A stretch of DNA of 64,000 bases, taken from the NCBI RefSeq assembly GCF_900091955.1, contig NZ_FMDF01000033.1:41472-105471 (forward strand), in the 5' to 3' direction. The notes below the pieces were generated by a model that was not told where the DNA came from, made no database searches, and saw nothing but the letters and a program-made list of their open reading frames with translations. Positions within the stretch are counted from its first letter, which is position 1; every line of letters starts with the position of its first letter. The position numbers were made by a program, and so were the translations under genes. Positions 7,871-16,500 of this stretch are shown here, piece by piece. This DNA comes from Streptomyces sp. Ncost-T10-10d (lineage in GTDB: Bacteria; Actinomycetota; Actinomycetes; Streptomycetales; Streptomycetaceae).

Positions 7871-9061
7871 CTACCGGTTCCCGCGCCTGCCGTGGATCTC
7901 CGGCCGGGCCCCGCTCATCCTCGCCCGGTCCGCGGCAGCCGTTCCATGGGTCCATCCGTCGAGGTCCGTGGCGCCCCGGACGCGCGTGGTCGTGGTCTCG
8001 GGGAACATCCGCTCGGCGGTGTCCGTGACGGCCATGTCGCGGGCGGCGAGGACCGGGAGCAGATGGGGCGCCGCCACCCCTGCGGCTTCGGATTCGGTCT
8101 CGGCTTCGGCGGCAGCTGTGACGCGGGCGGTGTCGGCGGCGAGCCGGCTGCCCAGGCGCTGGGCGTACGCCATCAGGAAGGACTGCCGGAACGTCTTGGT
8201 CCGCTTGCGTCCGCCGGCCCGCTGGCCCGCCTCCGCCTTCGTCATCGCCGCCGTGCCCTGGACGAGCAGGGAGGTGTACAGCAATTCCACGGCCTCCAGG
8301 TCCGGCTCGAAACCGACCACCGTGGAGAAGCCGAGGTCACTGTTCCACACCGCACGGCAGCGGTTCGCGGAGGCGACCGCGTCGAGCAGGATCGCCTTCG
8401 CCGTCTCGTACGGGGCATCGACCCCGATCCTGCACGCTCCCGGCGCCTCCTTGCTGTGGGTACGGGCGGCGAGCAGGGCCTCGTCGATGGAGTGCCGGGC
8501 CATCAGCTCCTGCGCCTTGGTGGTGAGCGCCTCCGCCTCCTCGGGGAAGCCCGTCGCCTCCGCCTTGGCGAGCAGGGCACGGATCCGGGTCAGCATCCGG
8601 GGTTCGTCGTGCGCGGGCGGCAGGTGGAGCCCGTGCGGGGAAGTGCCGGGCGGCGGACCGACCGGTTCGATGGCGGGGAGCCCGAGCAGCAGCCGGTACA
8701 GGCCGAGGAGCGCGGAGGCGTGGGAGAACCGGTCGGGCCGGTTCCGGGGCGGCGCGGCGGGAAGCCCGTCGAGCTGGGACCGCCAGCGGGGCGGCAGCCG
8801 CTCGTACCGTCCGGTCTCCGACGCGATCAGGCCGGCGGCGAGACCGACCGCGGTCTCGTCGAGTTCGCGGCGGACGACGCGTACGACATCGGCGGGCTGC
8901 CAGCCGCGCTCCCAGGCACGGCGGACGAACTCCTCGCCGCGCCGGAACAGTTCCGTGTCGGCCGTCGGATCGGCGGCCAGAAGGGAGGCTCCGGTGTCGA
9001 GACCGGCGTCGCCCTCGGAGTAGAGGGCTGCCGCGAATGCCTGGTCGATCACCGGTTCCAT
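7871..9061 (-). CDS. DUF2786-domain protein
   Basis: This encodes a 396-residue cytoplasmic protein. The recognisable part is the DUF2786 helical domain, about residues 160-200, with RMLTRIRALLAKAEATGFP and AQELMARHSIDEALL. The rest is alpha-helical with no signal peptide or membrane segment. DUF2786 occurs in actinobacterial and phage proteins of unknown role, sometimes beside metallopeptidase-like domains; none is evident here. The ATG at 9061 is chosen because the 49 extra upstream residues are low-complexity Arg-rich and overlap the divergent ABC gene's promoter. The divergent neighbour starts at 9168. Confidence 0.75.
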   Translation of the reverse strand: MEPVIDQAFAAALYSEGDAGLDTGASLLAADPTADTELFRRGEEFVRRAWERGWQPADVVRVVRRELDETAVGLAAGLIASETGRYERLPPRWRSQLDGLPAAPPRNRPDRFSHASALLGLYRLLLGLPAIEPVGPPPGTSPHGLHLPPAHDEPRMLTRIRALLAKAEATGFPEEAEALTTKAQELMARHSIDEALLAARTHSKEAPGACRIGVDAPYETAKAILLDAVASANRCRAVWNSDLGFSTVVGFEPDLEAVELLYTSLLVQGTAAMTKAEAGQRAGGRKRTKTFRQSFLMAYAQRLGSRLAADTARVTAAAEAETESEAAGVAAPHLLPVLAARDMAVTDTAERMFPETTTTRVRGATDLDGWTHGTAAADRARMSGARPEIHGRRGNR

Positions 9062-9167
9062 GAGGCCAGGGTAGGCAGGGCGGTGCGGCCGGGTATGCCT
9101 GGCCCTACCCCGGGGACGGGCTCTGGTGGTCGTGATCGCGGAGCGCGGAAACGGTTCGATCGAGGAC

Positions 9168-9980
9168 ATGACTTCCCCGCATGCGTCCGCTGCATCCGCG
9201 AGTGCCACCGATGCCGTACGGCTCCGCTCCGTACGCCGTACCTATGGTGAGGTCGACGCCCTCGACGGCATCGACCTCACCGTCCGCCCCGGCACCTTCA
9301 CCGCCGTCATGGGCCCGTCCGGCTCCGGCAAGTCCACGCTGCTGCACTGCGCGGCCGGACTGGACCGGCCGACGTCCGGCACCGTCGAGGTGGGCGGGGT
9401 GGAGCTGACCGGGCTGAGCGAGCGCCGGCTGACGCTGCTGCGCCGGGACCGGATCGGCTTCGTCTTCCAGGCGTTCAACCTGGTCCCTTCGCTGACCGCC
9501 GCCCAGAATGTCGCGCTGCCGCTGCGGCTCGCGGGCCGCCGCCCGTCCCGTACCGAGGTGTGTGCATCCCTGGCCCGGGTCGGTCTCGCCGACCGGGCGG
9601 GGCACCGGCCGGCCGAAATGTCCGGCGGACAGCAGCAGCGGGTGGCGCTGGCACGGGCCCTGATCACCCGGCCGGCGGTGCTCTTCGGCGACGAGCCGAC
9701 CGGTGCACTGGACACCGCGACGAGCCAGGAGGTGATGGTGATGCTGCGGGAGCTGGTGGACCGGGAGGGACAGACGATCGTGATGGTCACCCATGACCCG
9801 ATGGCCGCGGCCTGTGCGGACCGGGTGGTCTTCCTGGTCGACGGGCGGGTGGCGGACGATCTGACCGGGCTGCCGGCCGAGCGGATCGCGGCCTGGATGG
9901 CGGCGGGACGCACCGCGGCACGCCGCACGGCGGCCGCCGTGGCAGATGCCGCGGGCCGTACGGGGGTGGCATCGTGCTGA
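9168..9980 (+). CDS. ABC transporter ATP-binding protein (MacB/LolD type)
   Basis: This encodes a 270-residue ATPase of the MacB/LolD/SalX class. It shows the Walker A motif GPSGSGKST, the Q-loop FVFQAFNL, the signature MSGGQQQRVALARAL, Walker B VLFGDEPTGALD and the switch histidine in VMVTHDP. A C-terminal Ala-rich tail follows. The partner is the FtsX-type permease immediately downstream, so the pair probably works in lipid, peptide or antibiotic efflux or in envelope signalling. The stop at 9978-9980 falls inside the first copy of a 35-bp tandem duplication (9951-10020), which has altered the gene junction. Confidence 0.9.
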   Translation: MTSPHASAASASATDAVRLRSVRRTYGEVDALDGIDLTVRPGTFTAVMGPSGSGKSTLLHCAAGLDRPTSGTVEVGGVELTGLSERRLTLLRRDRIGFVFQAFNLVPSLTAAQNVALPLRLAGRRPSRTEVCASLARVGLADRAGHRPAEMSGGQQQRVALARALITRPAVLFGDEPTGALDTATSQEVMVMLRELVDREGQTIVMVTHDPMAAACADRVVFLVDGRVADDLTGLPAERIAAWMAAGRTAARRTAAAVADAAGRTGVASC

Positions 9981-10020
9981 CCGTCGCGGGCCGTGCGGAG
10001 GTGGTGTCGTGCTGACCGTC
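9951..10020 (+). repeat. 35-bp tandem duplication at the ABC gene junction
   Basis: Copy 1 is 9951-9985 and copy 2 is 9986-10020. Both begin GCGGGCCGT and end TCGTGCTGACCGTC, with four mismatches. Each copy carries the overlapping stop/start GTGCTGA. The duplication therefore gives the ATPase gene an early stop at 9978 and places the permease start in copy 2 at 10009. Confidence 0.85.
9974..10015 (+). CDS. 13-codon minicistron created by the duplication
   Basis: A GTG at 9974, overlapping the ATPase stop, opens a 13-codon frame that ends in TGA at 10013-10015, overlapping the permease GTG at 10009. The peptide looks like the permease start (VLTVAGR) joined to a copy of the ATPase end (VVSC). 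It may serve only to keep ATPase and permease translation coupled. No function is claimed for the peptide. Confidence 0.35.
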   Translation: MLTVAGRAEVVSC

Positions 10021-12204
10021 GCCCTGGCCACCCTGCGTACCCGCTGGACCACGCTCATCGGTACCTTCGTCGCGCTCGCGCTGGGCGTGGGGCTGGTCGC
10101 GGCCATGGGCCTCGGCCTCGCCTCGACCTTCGATGCCCCGGACCGGGCGCCGCAGCGGTTCGCCGGATCGCCGGTGGTGGTGATGGGCGACGACACCTTG
10201 ACCGTGGAGGTGCGGCGCGGGCCGTCCACAGCAAAGGTCAGCCGAAGGCTCGCTCATCCACACCCTGTGGATATCGCACTCCTGCGCGACCTCCGGGCGC
10301 TCGGTCAGGTGACCCGGGACGACGGAAACGGAGCGCACCGCGGCCCGGACGCCGTAGGCGTGGACGCGCCCGTCGCCGAGGTGCGCCGCGTCGTCGGCGA
10401 CCGCGCCCTGGTCCTCACCGGTGACGGCCGCCGCCGCGCCGACCCGGCCACGGAGCGGGACGCCGAGGGGCTGGTGACCGTGAACGCCCTGCTCGGCACG
10501 GCGGGCGGCGTCACCGCCTTCGTCTCGGTCTTCGTCGTCGCATCGACGTTCGCCTTCGCGGTGGCGCTGCGTCGGCGCGAGTTCGGGCTGCTGCGCACGG
10601 CCGGCGCCACACCGGGCCAGCTGCGGCGACTGCTGCTGACGGAGGCGGCCGTGGTCGGCACGCTCGCCTCGGCTGCCGGGTGCGCGCTGGGTCGCTGGGC
10701 CGCGCCACTGTCGGCCGGGCTGCTGGCCGACGAAGGGATGGCGCCGTCCTGGTTCACCATCCGCCCGGTTGCCTGGCCGCTGCACGCCGCTTTTTGGACC
10801 GGCCTGGCCGTGGCGTTCGCGGGGGTCTGGGTGGCCTCGCGGCGGGCGGGCGGAACCGGCCCGGCCGAGGCGCTGCGCGAGGCCGATGTCGATGCGGGCG
10901 TGCTGCCGTCGGCCCGTCGTCTGCTGGGCCTCGCCCTGCTTGCGGGAGCCGCGTTCCTCATGGCGAAGTCCCTCGCCACGGACCCGTCCGCGCTGCTGAA
11001 GCGGAAGACGTACACCACTCAGCCGATGCTCCTGATCACGGCCGCCGCCCTGCTCGCGCCGCTGCTGGTACGCCCATTGGTCCGGCTGATCCGGCTGCCC
11101 GGGGCGACCGGAATGCTCGTGACCGCGAACACGTCGGCGTCACTGCGGCGTACGGCGGCGGTGGCCGCTCCGGTGCTGATCACCGTGGCGCTGGCGGGTT
11201 CGTTGGCCGGCTCCGCGATGACGGTGACAGCGGCGAAGGCGGCCGAGGCGCGCGAGCACACCCGGGCCGATCTGGTCGTGACGGGCAAGGAGTTGAAAGT
11301 ACGGCCGGTGCGTGGCGCAACGCTGTCCGCGTCCGCCTCGACAGCCGTCTACGTACGCGAGGAGGGCACCGCCCTCATCACTTCCGAGGCGCGGGCGGTG
11401 GACGACGCGAAGGCCCTCGCGACAGTTGAGCGGCTGCCGGTGGTGGCGGGCGACATCCGGGATCTTGACGACCGCTCGATCGTGGTGAACGAGGAGTGGG
11501 AACAGCACACGGTGGGCTCGACGGTACGGGTGTGGCTCGGCGACGGACGGCCGGTCGCGCTGCGGATCGCGGCGGTGCTGGCGCGCGGGACGGGGAACAA
11601 CGGGGCCTATGTCACGAAGGCGAACGCGCCGACGGCTCCGGTGGACCGGATCGACGTACGCCTCTCGCCGGGCGCGAACCGGGCCGCTGTCGCAGCACAG
11701 TTGCGCGACACCGGCGGCGAGGTGCGGTCGACGGAGCAGTGGCTGGTCGCGACACACCCGCGTACGAGTGCGCAGACCCGGCTCGGCCTGATCGTGATCC
11801 TGGGGATCGCGCTGGTGTACACGGCGATCGCCCTCGCGAACACGATGCTGATGGCGGGGTCCGTACGGTCCTCGGAACTGCACGCGCTCCGGCTGGCCGG
11901 GGCCTCCCGGCCGCGGGTCCTCGCGGTGGTGGCCGGGGAGACCCTGTTCGCGGTCGGGCTCGGGACGCTGCTCGGACTGGCCGTGACCGCGGTCAACCTG
12001 GCGGGCCTCGCCGCCGCGTTGGCCTCGCTGTCCGCACCGGTGGCGATGTCGGTGCAGTGGCCGCTGACGTTCGGGGCGGCCGGGGTGTGCGCGGTGGTCG
12101 CGGTCGGGGCAGCACTGTTGCCGAGAGCAGTGCGGCGCCGCTCGATGCCGGTGCACCGAAGATCCGGCCGGGCCGTACGGAACCGGGCCGGACAGCGCGC
12201 TTAG
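10009..12204 (+). CDS. FtsX-like ABC transporter permease
   Basis: This encodes a 731-residue permease with two FtsX domains. A first transmembrane helix (about residues 13-37) precedes an extracytoplasmic segment. A group of helices follows at about 145-290, a second block starts near 375, and a further extracytoplasmic region lies at about 405-575. C-terminal helices end in a basic tail. The layout matches MacB-like/lipoprotein-release permeases. The GTG at 10009 starts VLTVALATLRTRW, a typical permease beginning; the nominal extension to 9946 reads through the duplicated junction. It forms a transporter with the ATPase encoded upstream. No histidine kinase or response regulator is adjacent, so the substrate is unknown. 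Confidence 0.87.
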   Translation: MLTVALATLRTRWTTLIGTFVALALGVGLVAAMGLGLASTFDAPDRAPQRFAGSPVVVMGDDTLTVEVRRGPSTAKVSRRLAHPHPVDIALLRDLRALGQVTRDDGNGAHRGPDAVGVDAPVAEVRRVVGDRALVLTGDGRRRADPATERDAEGLVTVNALLGTAGGVTAFVSVFVVASTFAFAVALRRREFGLLRTAGATPGQLRRLLLTEAAVVGTLASAAGCALGRWAAPLSAGLLADEGMAPSWFTIRPVAWPLHAAFWTGLAVAFAGVWVASRRAGGTGPAEALREADVDAGVLPSARRLLGLALLAGAAFLMAKSLATDPSALLKRKTYTTQPMLLITAAALLAPLLVRPLVRLIRLPGATGMLVTANTSASLRRTAAVAAPVLITVALAGSLAGSAMTVTAAKAAEAREHTRADLVVTGKELKVRPVRGATLSASASTAVYVREEGTALITSEARAVDDAKALATVERLPVVAGDIRDLDDRSIVVNEEWEQHTVGSTVRVWLGDGRPVALRIAAVLARGTGNNGAYVTKANAPTAPVDRIDVRLSPGANRAAVAAQLRDTGGEVRSTEQWLVATHPRTSAQTRLGLIVILGIALVYTAIALANTMLMAGSVRSSELHALRLAGASRPRVLAVVAGETLFAVGLGTLLGLAVTAVNLAGLAAALASLSAPVAMSVQWPLTFGAAGVCAVVAVGAALLPRAVRRRSMPVHRRSGRAVRNRAGQRA

Positions 12205-12296
12205 TCCATCCAGCCCCACCCGCTGACGATGTATCCGCTTTTATCCTTTCATCCATGTTTCGCATGGTTTCATCTCGCCATGGAGGCGAACAAGTG

Positions 12297-13298
12297 ATGA
12301 CTGGAGACCGACAGCAGGGCACGAACACACGGGCGATCACGTCGCGGCGACGCGTACTGGCCGCGGCCGCGCTCGCACCGATGCTGACCGCCGCAGGGCC
12401 GGCCGCCGCTCGCGCCGTGCCCCACGGGATGCCCGGGCCGAAGCACGGCAGGCGGGTCAGGCCGGTGCCGACCGGACTGGCGGACTGGGCGGGCGTGGCG
12501 AGAGCGCTGGGCCGCACCGGCAACATGCTGCGCGGAACGACCTACCACACGGGCTTCCCCCGGAGGGACCTTCACGTGGTCTCCGACGGCGTGGTCGTCA
12601 CAGCGGGGCTCGCGCTGGGCACACATGTGGCCTTCGTCCGTTACGCCGACGGCAGCACGATGCTGATGGGCGACGTGGTGGTCACCGAGGACGAACTGCA
12701 GTGGGTGACCGATGCCTGGCAGGCGCACGGAATCGAGCAGACCGCGCTCCACAAGCACCTGCTCGCCCAGACCCCCGACATCTGGTGGACCCACGTCCAC
12801 GCACACGGTCACGACGCGGTTGCCCTGGCCCGCGGTCTGCGCGCCGGATTCGACCGCACCGGAACCCCGCCCGCCCTGCCGCCGGGCCCGCCGACCCCGG
12901 TCGACCTGGACATCGCCGGAATGGAGGCGGAGCTGGGCGCCAAGGGTTCCGTCGAGGACGGGATCTACAAGAACGTCTTCGTCCGCCGCGAGACCATCGC
13001 GGACGGCCATCTGATCCTGCCGGCCGGCCTGGGATCGACCAGCGCGTTCAACTTCCAGCCGCTGGGCGGCGGCCGGGCCGCGCTCAGCGGTGACTGCGCC
13101 ATGCTCGCCCATGAGGTGCAGAACGTACTGAAGGCACTGCGGCGCGGCGGGATCAAGCTCGTCGAACTGCACAACCATCACCTGGCGGAGGACCCCCGCC
13201 TGTTCTTCACCCACTTCTGGGCCGTGGGCGACGGCGTCGAGCTCGCCCGTGCGGTGCGCCCCGCGGTGGACGCCACCAACGTCGTACCTTCCGGCTGA
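12297..13298 (+). CDS. Tat-exported DUF1259 (LppY/LpqO-like) protein
   Basis: This encodes a 333-residue exported protein. The N-terminus has a twin-arginine-type signal: Ser-Arg-Arg-Arg followed by VLAAAALAPMLTAAG and an Ala-x-Ala cleavage region. The mature part is a repeated DUF1259 fold, seen in LppY/LpqO proteins of mycobacteria, with HLLAQTPDIWWTHVHAHG in the first half and the parallel LVELHNHHLAEDPRLFFTHFW in the second. The His-rich repeats suggest metal binding, but no activity is established. The ATG at 12297 has GGAGG ten bases upstream; the GTG at 12294 is an alternative. A strong hairpin follows at 13358-13390. Confidence 0.85.
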   Translation: MTGDRQQGTNTRAITSRRRVLAAAALAPMLTAAGPAAARAVPHGMPGPKHGRRVRPVPTGLADWAGVARALGRTGNMLRGTTYHTGFPRRDLHVVSDGVVVTAGLALGTHVAFVRYADGSTMLMGDVVVTEDELQWVTDAWQAHGIEQTALHKHLLAQTPDIWWTHVHAHGHDAVALARGLRAGFDRTGTPPALPPGPPTPVDLDIAGMEAELGAKGSVEDGIYKNVFVRRETIADGHLILPAGLGSTSAFNFQPLGGGRAALSGDCAMLAHEVQNVLKALRRGGIKLVELHNHHLAEDPRLFFTHFWAVGDGVELARAVRPAVDATNVVPSG

Positions 13299-13357
13299 GA
13301 CCGGCCCTTCACTCCGATCCCGGCGAACGCGCCGAACCTGCCGGACGGGCCGGACGC

Positions 13358-13390
13358 GGTCGCTGGACCGATTGCGCCGGTCCAGCGACC
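13358..13390 (+). terminator. Hairpin after the DUF1259 gene
   Basis: A perfect 12-base-pair stem (GGTCGCTGGACC with its complement) has a 9-base loop and lies 60 bases after the stop codon. There is no T-run, as is usual for Streptomyces terminators. Confidence 0.7.
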
Positions 13391-13527
13391 CCGGCGCTCG
13401 AATCCGTTCTGCATATGGACCAATCGGCCCGGAGTGGCGCGTGCCTGTGCGGGTGACCGGGCACCCATGACCCGTCCAGCCCGCAGATTCCTCGAACCAC
13501 CCGTCAGATCCCCCTCTGGAGCTCCGT

Positions 13528-14733
13528 ATGGAACCAGCCGCCGGCGCACGGTACTGCCCGTTCGACTATGCCGAGGCCCTCGAATTCGACCCGGTGCTCA
13601 GGCACTTGATGACCGAAGAACCCGTCTCCCGCATCCGGCTGCCGCACGGCGACGGCGAGGCATGGCTCGTCACCGGCTACGACGACGTGCGCACGGTGAC
13701 CACCGACCGGCGCTTCAGCCGGAGCGCCATCATCGGCCGGAACTTCCCGCGCATGACCCCTGAGCCGATCGTTCAGGACGAAGCGATCAACGTGATGGAC
13801 CCGCCGGGCAGCAGCCGCCTGCGCAGTCTGATCTCCAAGGGCTTCGCGCCTCGTCACATGGAGCGCATGAAGGTGCGTACCCAGCATGTCGTGGACGAGC
13901 TGCTGGACCGGATGGAGGAGCACGGAGCCCCCGCCGATCTCTTCGCGCATCTGGCGGCCCCGCTGCCTCTGACCACCATCTGTGAGGTCCTCGACATTCC
14001 CGAGGCCGACCGCGCACAGCTGCGCGCCCACGCCCGGACCATGATGGACACCACCGTCGAGAACAAGGACGCCGCGGTACGCGCCAAGGCCGATCTCCGC
14101 GCCTACTTCCAGAAGTTGACGGCCGAGCGGCGCGCGAACCCGGGCGACGACCTGATCAGCGCGCTGGCCACGGCTCGCGACGGGGACGAGATCCTCAACG
14201 AGCAGGAACTGACCGTGATGGCCATGGTGCTGCTCATCACGGGCCAGGACACCACCACGTACGAGATCGGGAACATCGCCTACACGCTGCTCACCAGGCC
14301 CGACGAGCTCGCGATGCTGCACGACCGCCCCGAGATGCTCCCGCAGGCCATGGAGGAGCTGCTGCGCTTCATCCCGTTCCGCAAGGGCGTCGGCATTCCC
14401 CGGGTCGCCCTGGAGGACGTGGAGCTGAGCGGGGTGCTGATCCGGGAGGGGGACATCGTGCACGTCTCCTATCTGACGGCCAACCGCGACCCCCGGAAGT
14501 TCGACCGGCCCGACGAGCTGGATCTGGAGCGCGAGAATCCGTCCCACATGACGTTCGGCTGGGGCGGCCACCACTGTCTCGGCGCCCCGCTCGCAGCGAC
14601 CGAGCTCCAGGTCGCCATCGGAACCCTGCTGAAGCGCTTCCCCGCTCTGAAGCTGGCGACGCCCGCCGAGGAAGTGCGCTGGAACAAGACCTCGATCTGG
14701 CGCTATCCCCTCGAACTGCCTGTCACCTGGTGA
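13528..14733 (+). CDS. Cytochrome P450 (CYP158/P450mel-like)
   Basis: This encodes a 401-residue soluble bacterial P450. The I-helix reads TGQDTT (residues 238-243), the K-helix ExxR is E277-R280, and the heme-binding loop FGWGGHHCLG places the iron-ligating cysteine at 350. It ends LPVTW, as I recall for S. coelicolor CYP158A2. The next gene downstream encodes a 1,3,6,8-tetrahydroxynaphthalene synthase. In other streptomycetes that pairing (rppA/rppB, SCO1206/1207) couples flaviolin or related units into dark pigments, so an oxidative aryl-coupling role is likely. The start has GGAG upstream. The pair is separated by 528 bases containing a terminator and a repeat, so they may not be one transcript. 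Confidence 0.87.
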   Translation: MEPAAGARYCPFDYAEALEFDPVLRHLMTEEPVSRIRLPHGDGEAWLVTGYDDVRTVTTDRRFSRSAIIGRNFPRMTPEPIVQDEAINVMDPPGSSRLRSLISKGFAPRHMERMKVRTQHVVDELLDRMEEHGAPADLFAHLAAPLPLTTICEVLDIPEADRAQLRAHARTMMDTTVENKDAAVRAKADLRAYFQKLTAERRANPGDDLISALATARDGDEILNEQELTVMAMVLLITGQDTTTYEIGNIAYTLLTRPDELAMLHDRPEMLPQAMEELLRFIPFRKGVGIPRVALEDVELSGVLIREGDIVHVSYLTANRDPRKFDRPDELDLERENPSHMTFGWGGHHCLGAPLAATELQVAIGTLLKRFPALKLATPAEEVRWNKTSIWRYPLELPVTW

Positions 14734-14806
14734 CAGGGGCGGTCCGGCAACGCACCGGACCTCTGTGTACGGACAGTGACGCTCATCGATGACGCGTCGC
14801 ACCAGG

Positions 14807-14849
14807 GCGCCCGGCAACCCGGAACAATCCCGGGGCGCCGGGCGCTTTT
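14807..14849 (+). terminator. Intrinsic terminator after the P450 gene
   Basis: The outer stem GCGCCCGGC (14807-14815) pairs with GCCGGGCGC (14837-14845). An inner CCCGG/CCGGG stem lies within the loop, and TTTT follows. This is close to a classical terminator and separates the P450 transcript from rppA. Confidence 0.75.
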
Positions 14850-14853
14850 CTGC

Positions 14854-14969
14854 ACACCCGGCACCTTGCTGTGCCCTGCCGCGCACCCGACGCCCTGCTG
14901 TGCCCTGCCGCGCACCCGGCGCCCTGCTGTGCCCTGCCGCGCACCCGGCGCCCTGCGTTGCCCTGCGTG
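14854..14969 (+). repeat. Four tandem copies of a 29-bp repeat
   Basis: Copies begin at 14854, 14883, 14912 and 14941. The unit begins GCACCCGGCGCCCTGC and ends TGTGCCCTGCCGC; copies 2 and 3 differ by one base and the fourth is partly degraded. The period is not a multiple of three and there are no spacers. This is a minisatellite in the rppA upstream region. Confidence 0.85.
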
Positions 14970-15261
14970 TCGGCTCGACATGCGGCCCCGATCCGCCTGC
15001 CGTAGCGTGATCCCGACGGCCATCCACCCAAGCCGTGGCGGATCAGTATCCGCCCACGAACGGCTAGCACTCAGTCTTCGACGGTCGGCCCGTCCGCGCC
15101 CGAATCAGGGGTACCGACCCCGGCGCAGGAATCCACCAAAGCTCTGCTTCGCGCGTCACCGCGCGTGCGGAGCCGTGGTGGCCACTCCCGCGTCGGCGAA
15201 CACCCCGCCAACCGTTCCGGGCCCGGCGGTGTGGACCATAAAGTCCGCTAGGAGGAGTTCC

Positions 15262-16317
15262 ATGGCGGTTCTCTGCAAGCCGGCCATCGAGGTTCCCGAG
15301 TACGTCATCACCAACGAGGAAACTCTGGAGCTGGCCCGACGGTTGCACGGCGACCATCCGCAGATCGATCTGGTCCTTCGTCTGATCGAACATACCGGGG
15401 TGCAGAAACGGCACCTGATCCAGCCGATCGAGAAGGTGCTGCAGCACCCGGGCTTCGACGCCCGCAGCATCACCTACGAGCAGCAGACCAAGGCCAGGGT
15501 TCCGGCGGTGGTACGCCGGGCACTCGATCAGGCCCAACTGGAGCCGCGGCAGATCGACTTGATCGTCTACGTCTCCTGCACCGGCTTCATGATGCCTCCG
15601 CCGACCGCGTGGCTCATCGGCAAGATGGGCTTCCGGCCGGAGACACGACAGCTGCCGATCGCCCAACTGGGCTGCGCCGCGGGCGGCGCAGCCGTCAACC
15701 GGGCCCACGACTTCTGCACGGCGTACCCCGACGCCAATGTGCTGATCGTCGCCTGCGAGTTCTGCTCGCTGTGCTACCAGCCGACCGATCTGGGTGTCGG
15801 ATCCCTGCTGTCCAACGGCCTGTTCGGCGACGGCATAGCCTCCGTCGTGGTCCGGGGCAGGGGTGGCACCGGAGTCCGCCTGGAGAGCAACGGCTCGTAC
15901 ATCATCCCGGACACCGAGGACTGGATCTCCTACGCGGTCCGGTCCACCGGATTCCACTTCCAGCTCGACAAGCGTGTGCCAGGAACCATGGAGCCCCTCG
16001 CCCCGGCCCTGAACGCCCTCGCGGAGGAGCACCAGTGGAACGCCGGCAAGATGGACTTCTACATCATCCACGCGGGCGGTCCGCGCATCCTGGACGACCT
16101 GAGCCGCTTCCTCGACGTGCCGCCGGAAGCGTTCCGCTTCAGCCGCGCCACGCTCACCGAGTACGGCAACATAGCCAGCGCGGTGGTGCTCGACGCCCTT
16201 GGCCGCATGTTCGACGAGGCCTCGGCCCTTGAGGGCCACCGCGGCCTGATGGCGGGCTTCGGCCCCGGCATCACAGCCGAGATCTCCCTGGGCACCTGGA
16301 CGACGGACTCCGAGTAG
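15262..16317 (+). CDS. rppA: 1,3,6,8-tetrahydroxynaphthalene synthase (type III PKS)
   Basis: This encodes a 351-residue chalcone-synthase-fold enzyme strongly resembling Streptomyces RppA. The catalytic triad is in register with that family: Cys138 in QLGCAAGG, His270 in IIHAGG and Asn303 in YGNIAS. The near-invariant segments YVSCTGFMMP and PDTEDWISYAVR are present. RppA condenses five malonyl-CoA units to tetrahydroxynaphthalene, which oxidises to flaviolin, the precursor of HPQ-type melanin. The ATG at 15262 has GGAGGAG ideally placed. The adjacent P450 is the likely tailoring partner. A strong hairpin follows at 16411-16464. Confidence 0.92.
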   Translation: MAVLCKPAIEVPEYVITNEETLELARRLHGDHPQIDLVLRLIEHTGVQKRHLIQPIEKVLQHPGFDARSITYEQQTKARVPAVVRRALDQAQLEPRQIDLIVYVSCTGFMMPPPTAWLIGKMGFRPETRQLPIAQLGCAAGGAAVNRAHDFCTAYPDANVLIVACEFCSLCYQPTDLGVGSLLSNGLFGDGIASVVVRGRGGTGVRLESNGSYIIPDTEDWISYAVRSTGFHFQLDKRVPGTMEPLAPALNALAEEHQWNAGKMDFYIIHAGGPRILDDLSRFLDVPPEAFRFSRATLTEYGNIASAVVLDALGRMFDEASALEGHRGLMAGFGPGITAEISLGTWTTDSE

Positions 16318-16410
16318 GTTTCGGCCCGTCCGGCGCTTGTGGCCCCCGGTCCCTGCAGCCCGTCCGGCGTTCGAGGACCGGGGTCCGGGGCGGGGCCCCA
16401 GTTCAGGGAA

Positions 16411-16464
16411 GGGGCGCGTGGTGGGGTGAAACCCCGCGCAGCGGTCCACCCCGCCACGCGCCCC
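16411..16464 (+). terminator. Long hairpin after rppA
   Basis: An 18-base-pair stem (one G-T pair) with an 18-base loop lies about 95 bases after the rppA stop. It is embedded in a GC-rich intergenic sequence (16331-16470) that starts with the CCCGTCCGGCG-type motif dispersed in Streptomyces chromosomes. Confidence 0.7.
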
Positions 16465-16500
16465 ACGCCCTTGTCAGTGCCGGGTGCCAGACTCGACAGC

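Larger units (their letters stand above)
14734..15261 (+). other. 528-base P450-rppA intergenic region
   Basis: This stretch holds a terminator-like hairpin (14807-14849), four tandem 29-bp repeats (14854-14969) and about 290 bases before rppA that should carry its promoter. An in-frame extension of rppA upstream to 14776 runs through the repeats and lacks coding character, so I see no gene. Confidence 0.65.

Noticed and set aside
14854..14969. CRISPR-like array of 29-bp repeats
   Set aside because: The repeats are directly joined with no spacers, and no cas genes are in the window. It is a tandem repeat.
14776..15261. Upstream extension of rppA
   Set aside because: It reads through the 29-bp repeats and the ideal GGAGGAG/ATG is at 15262 with family-matching N-terminus.
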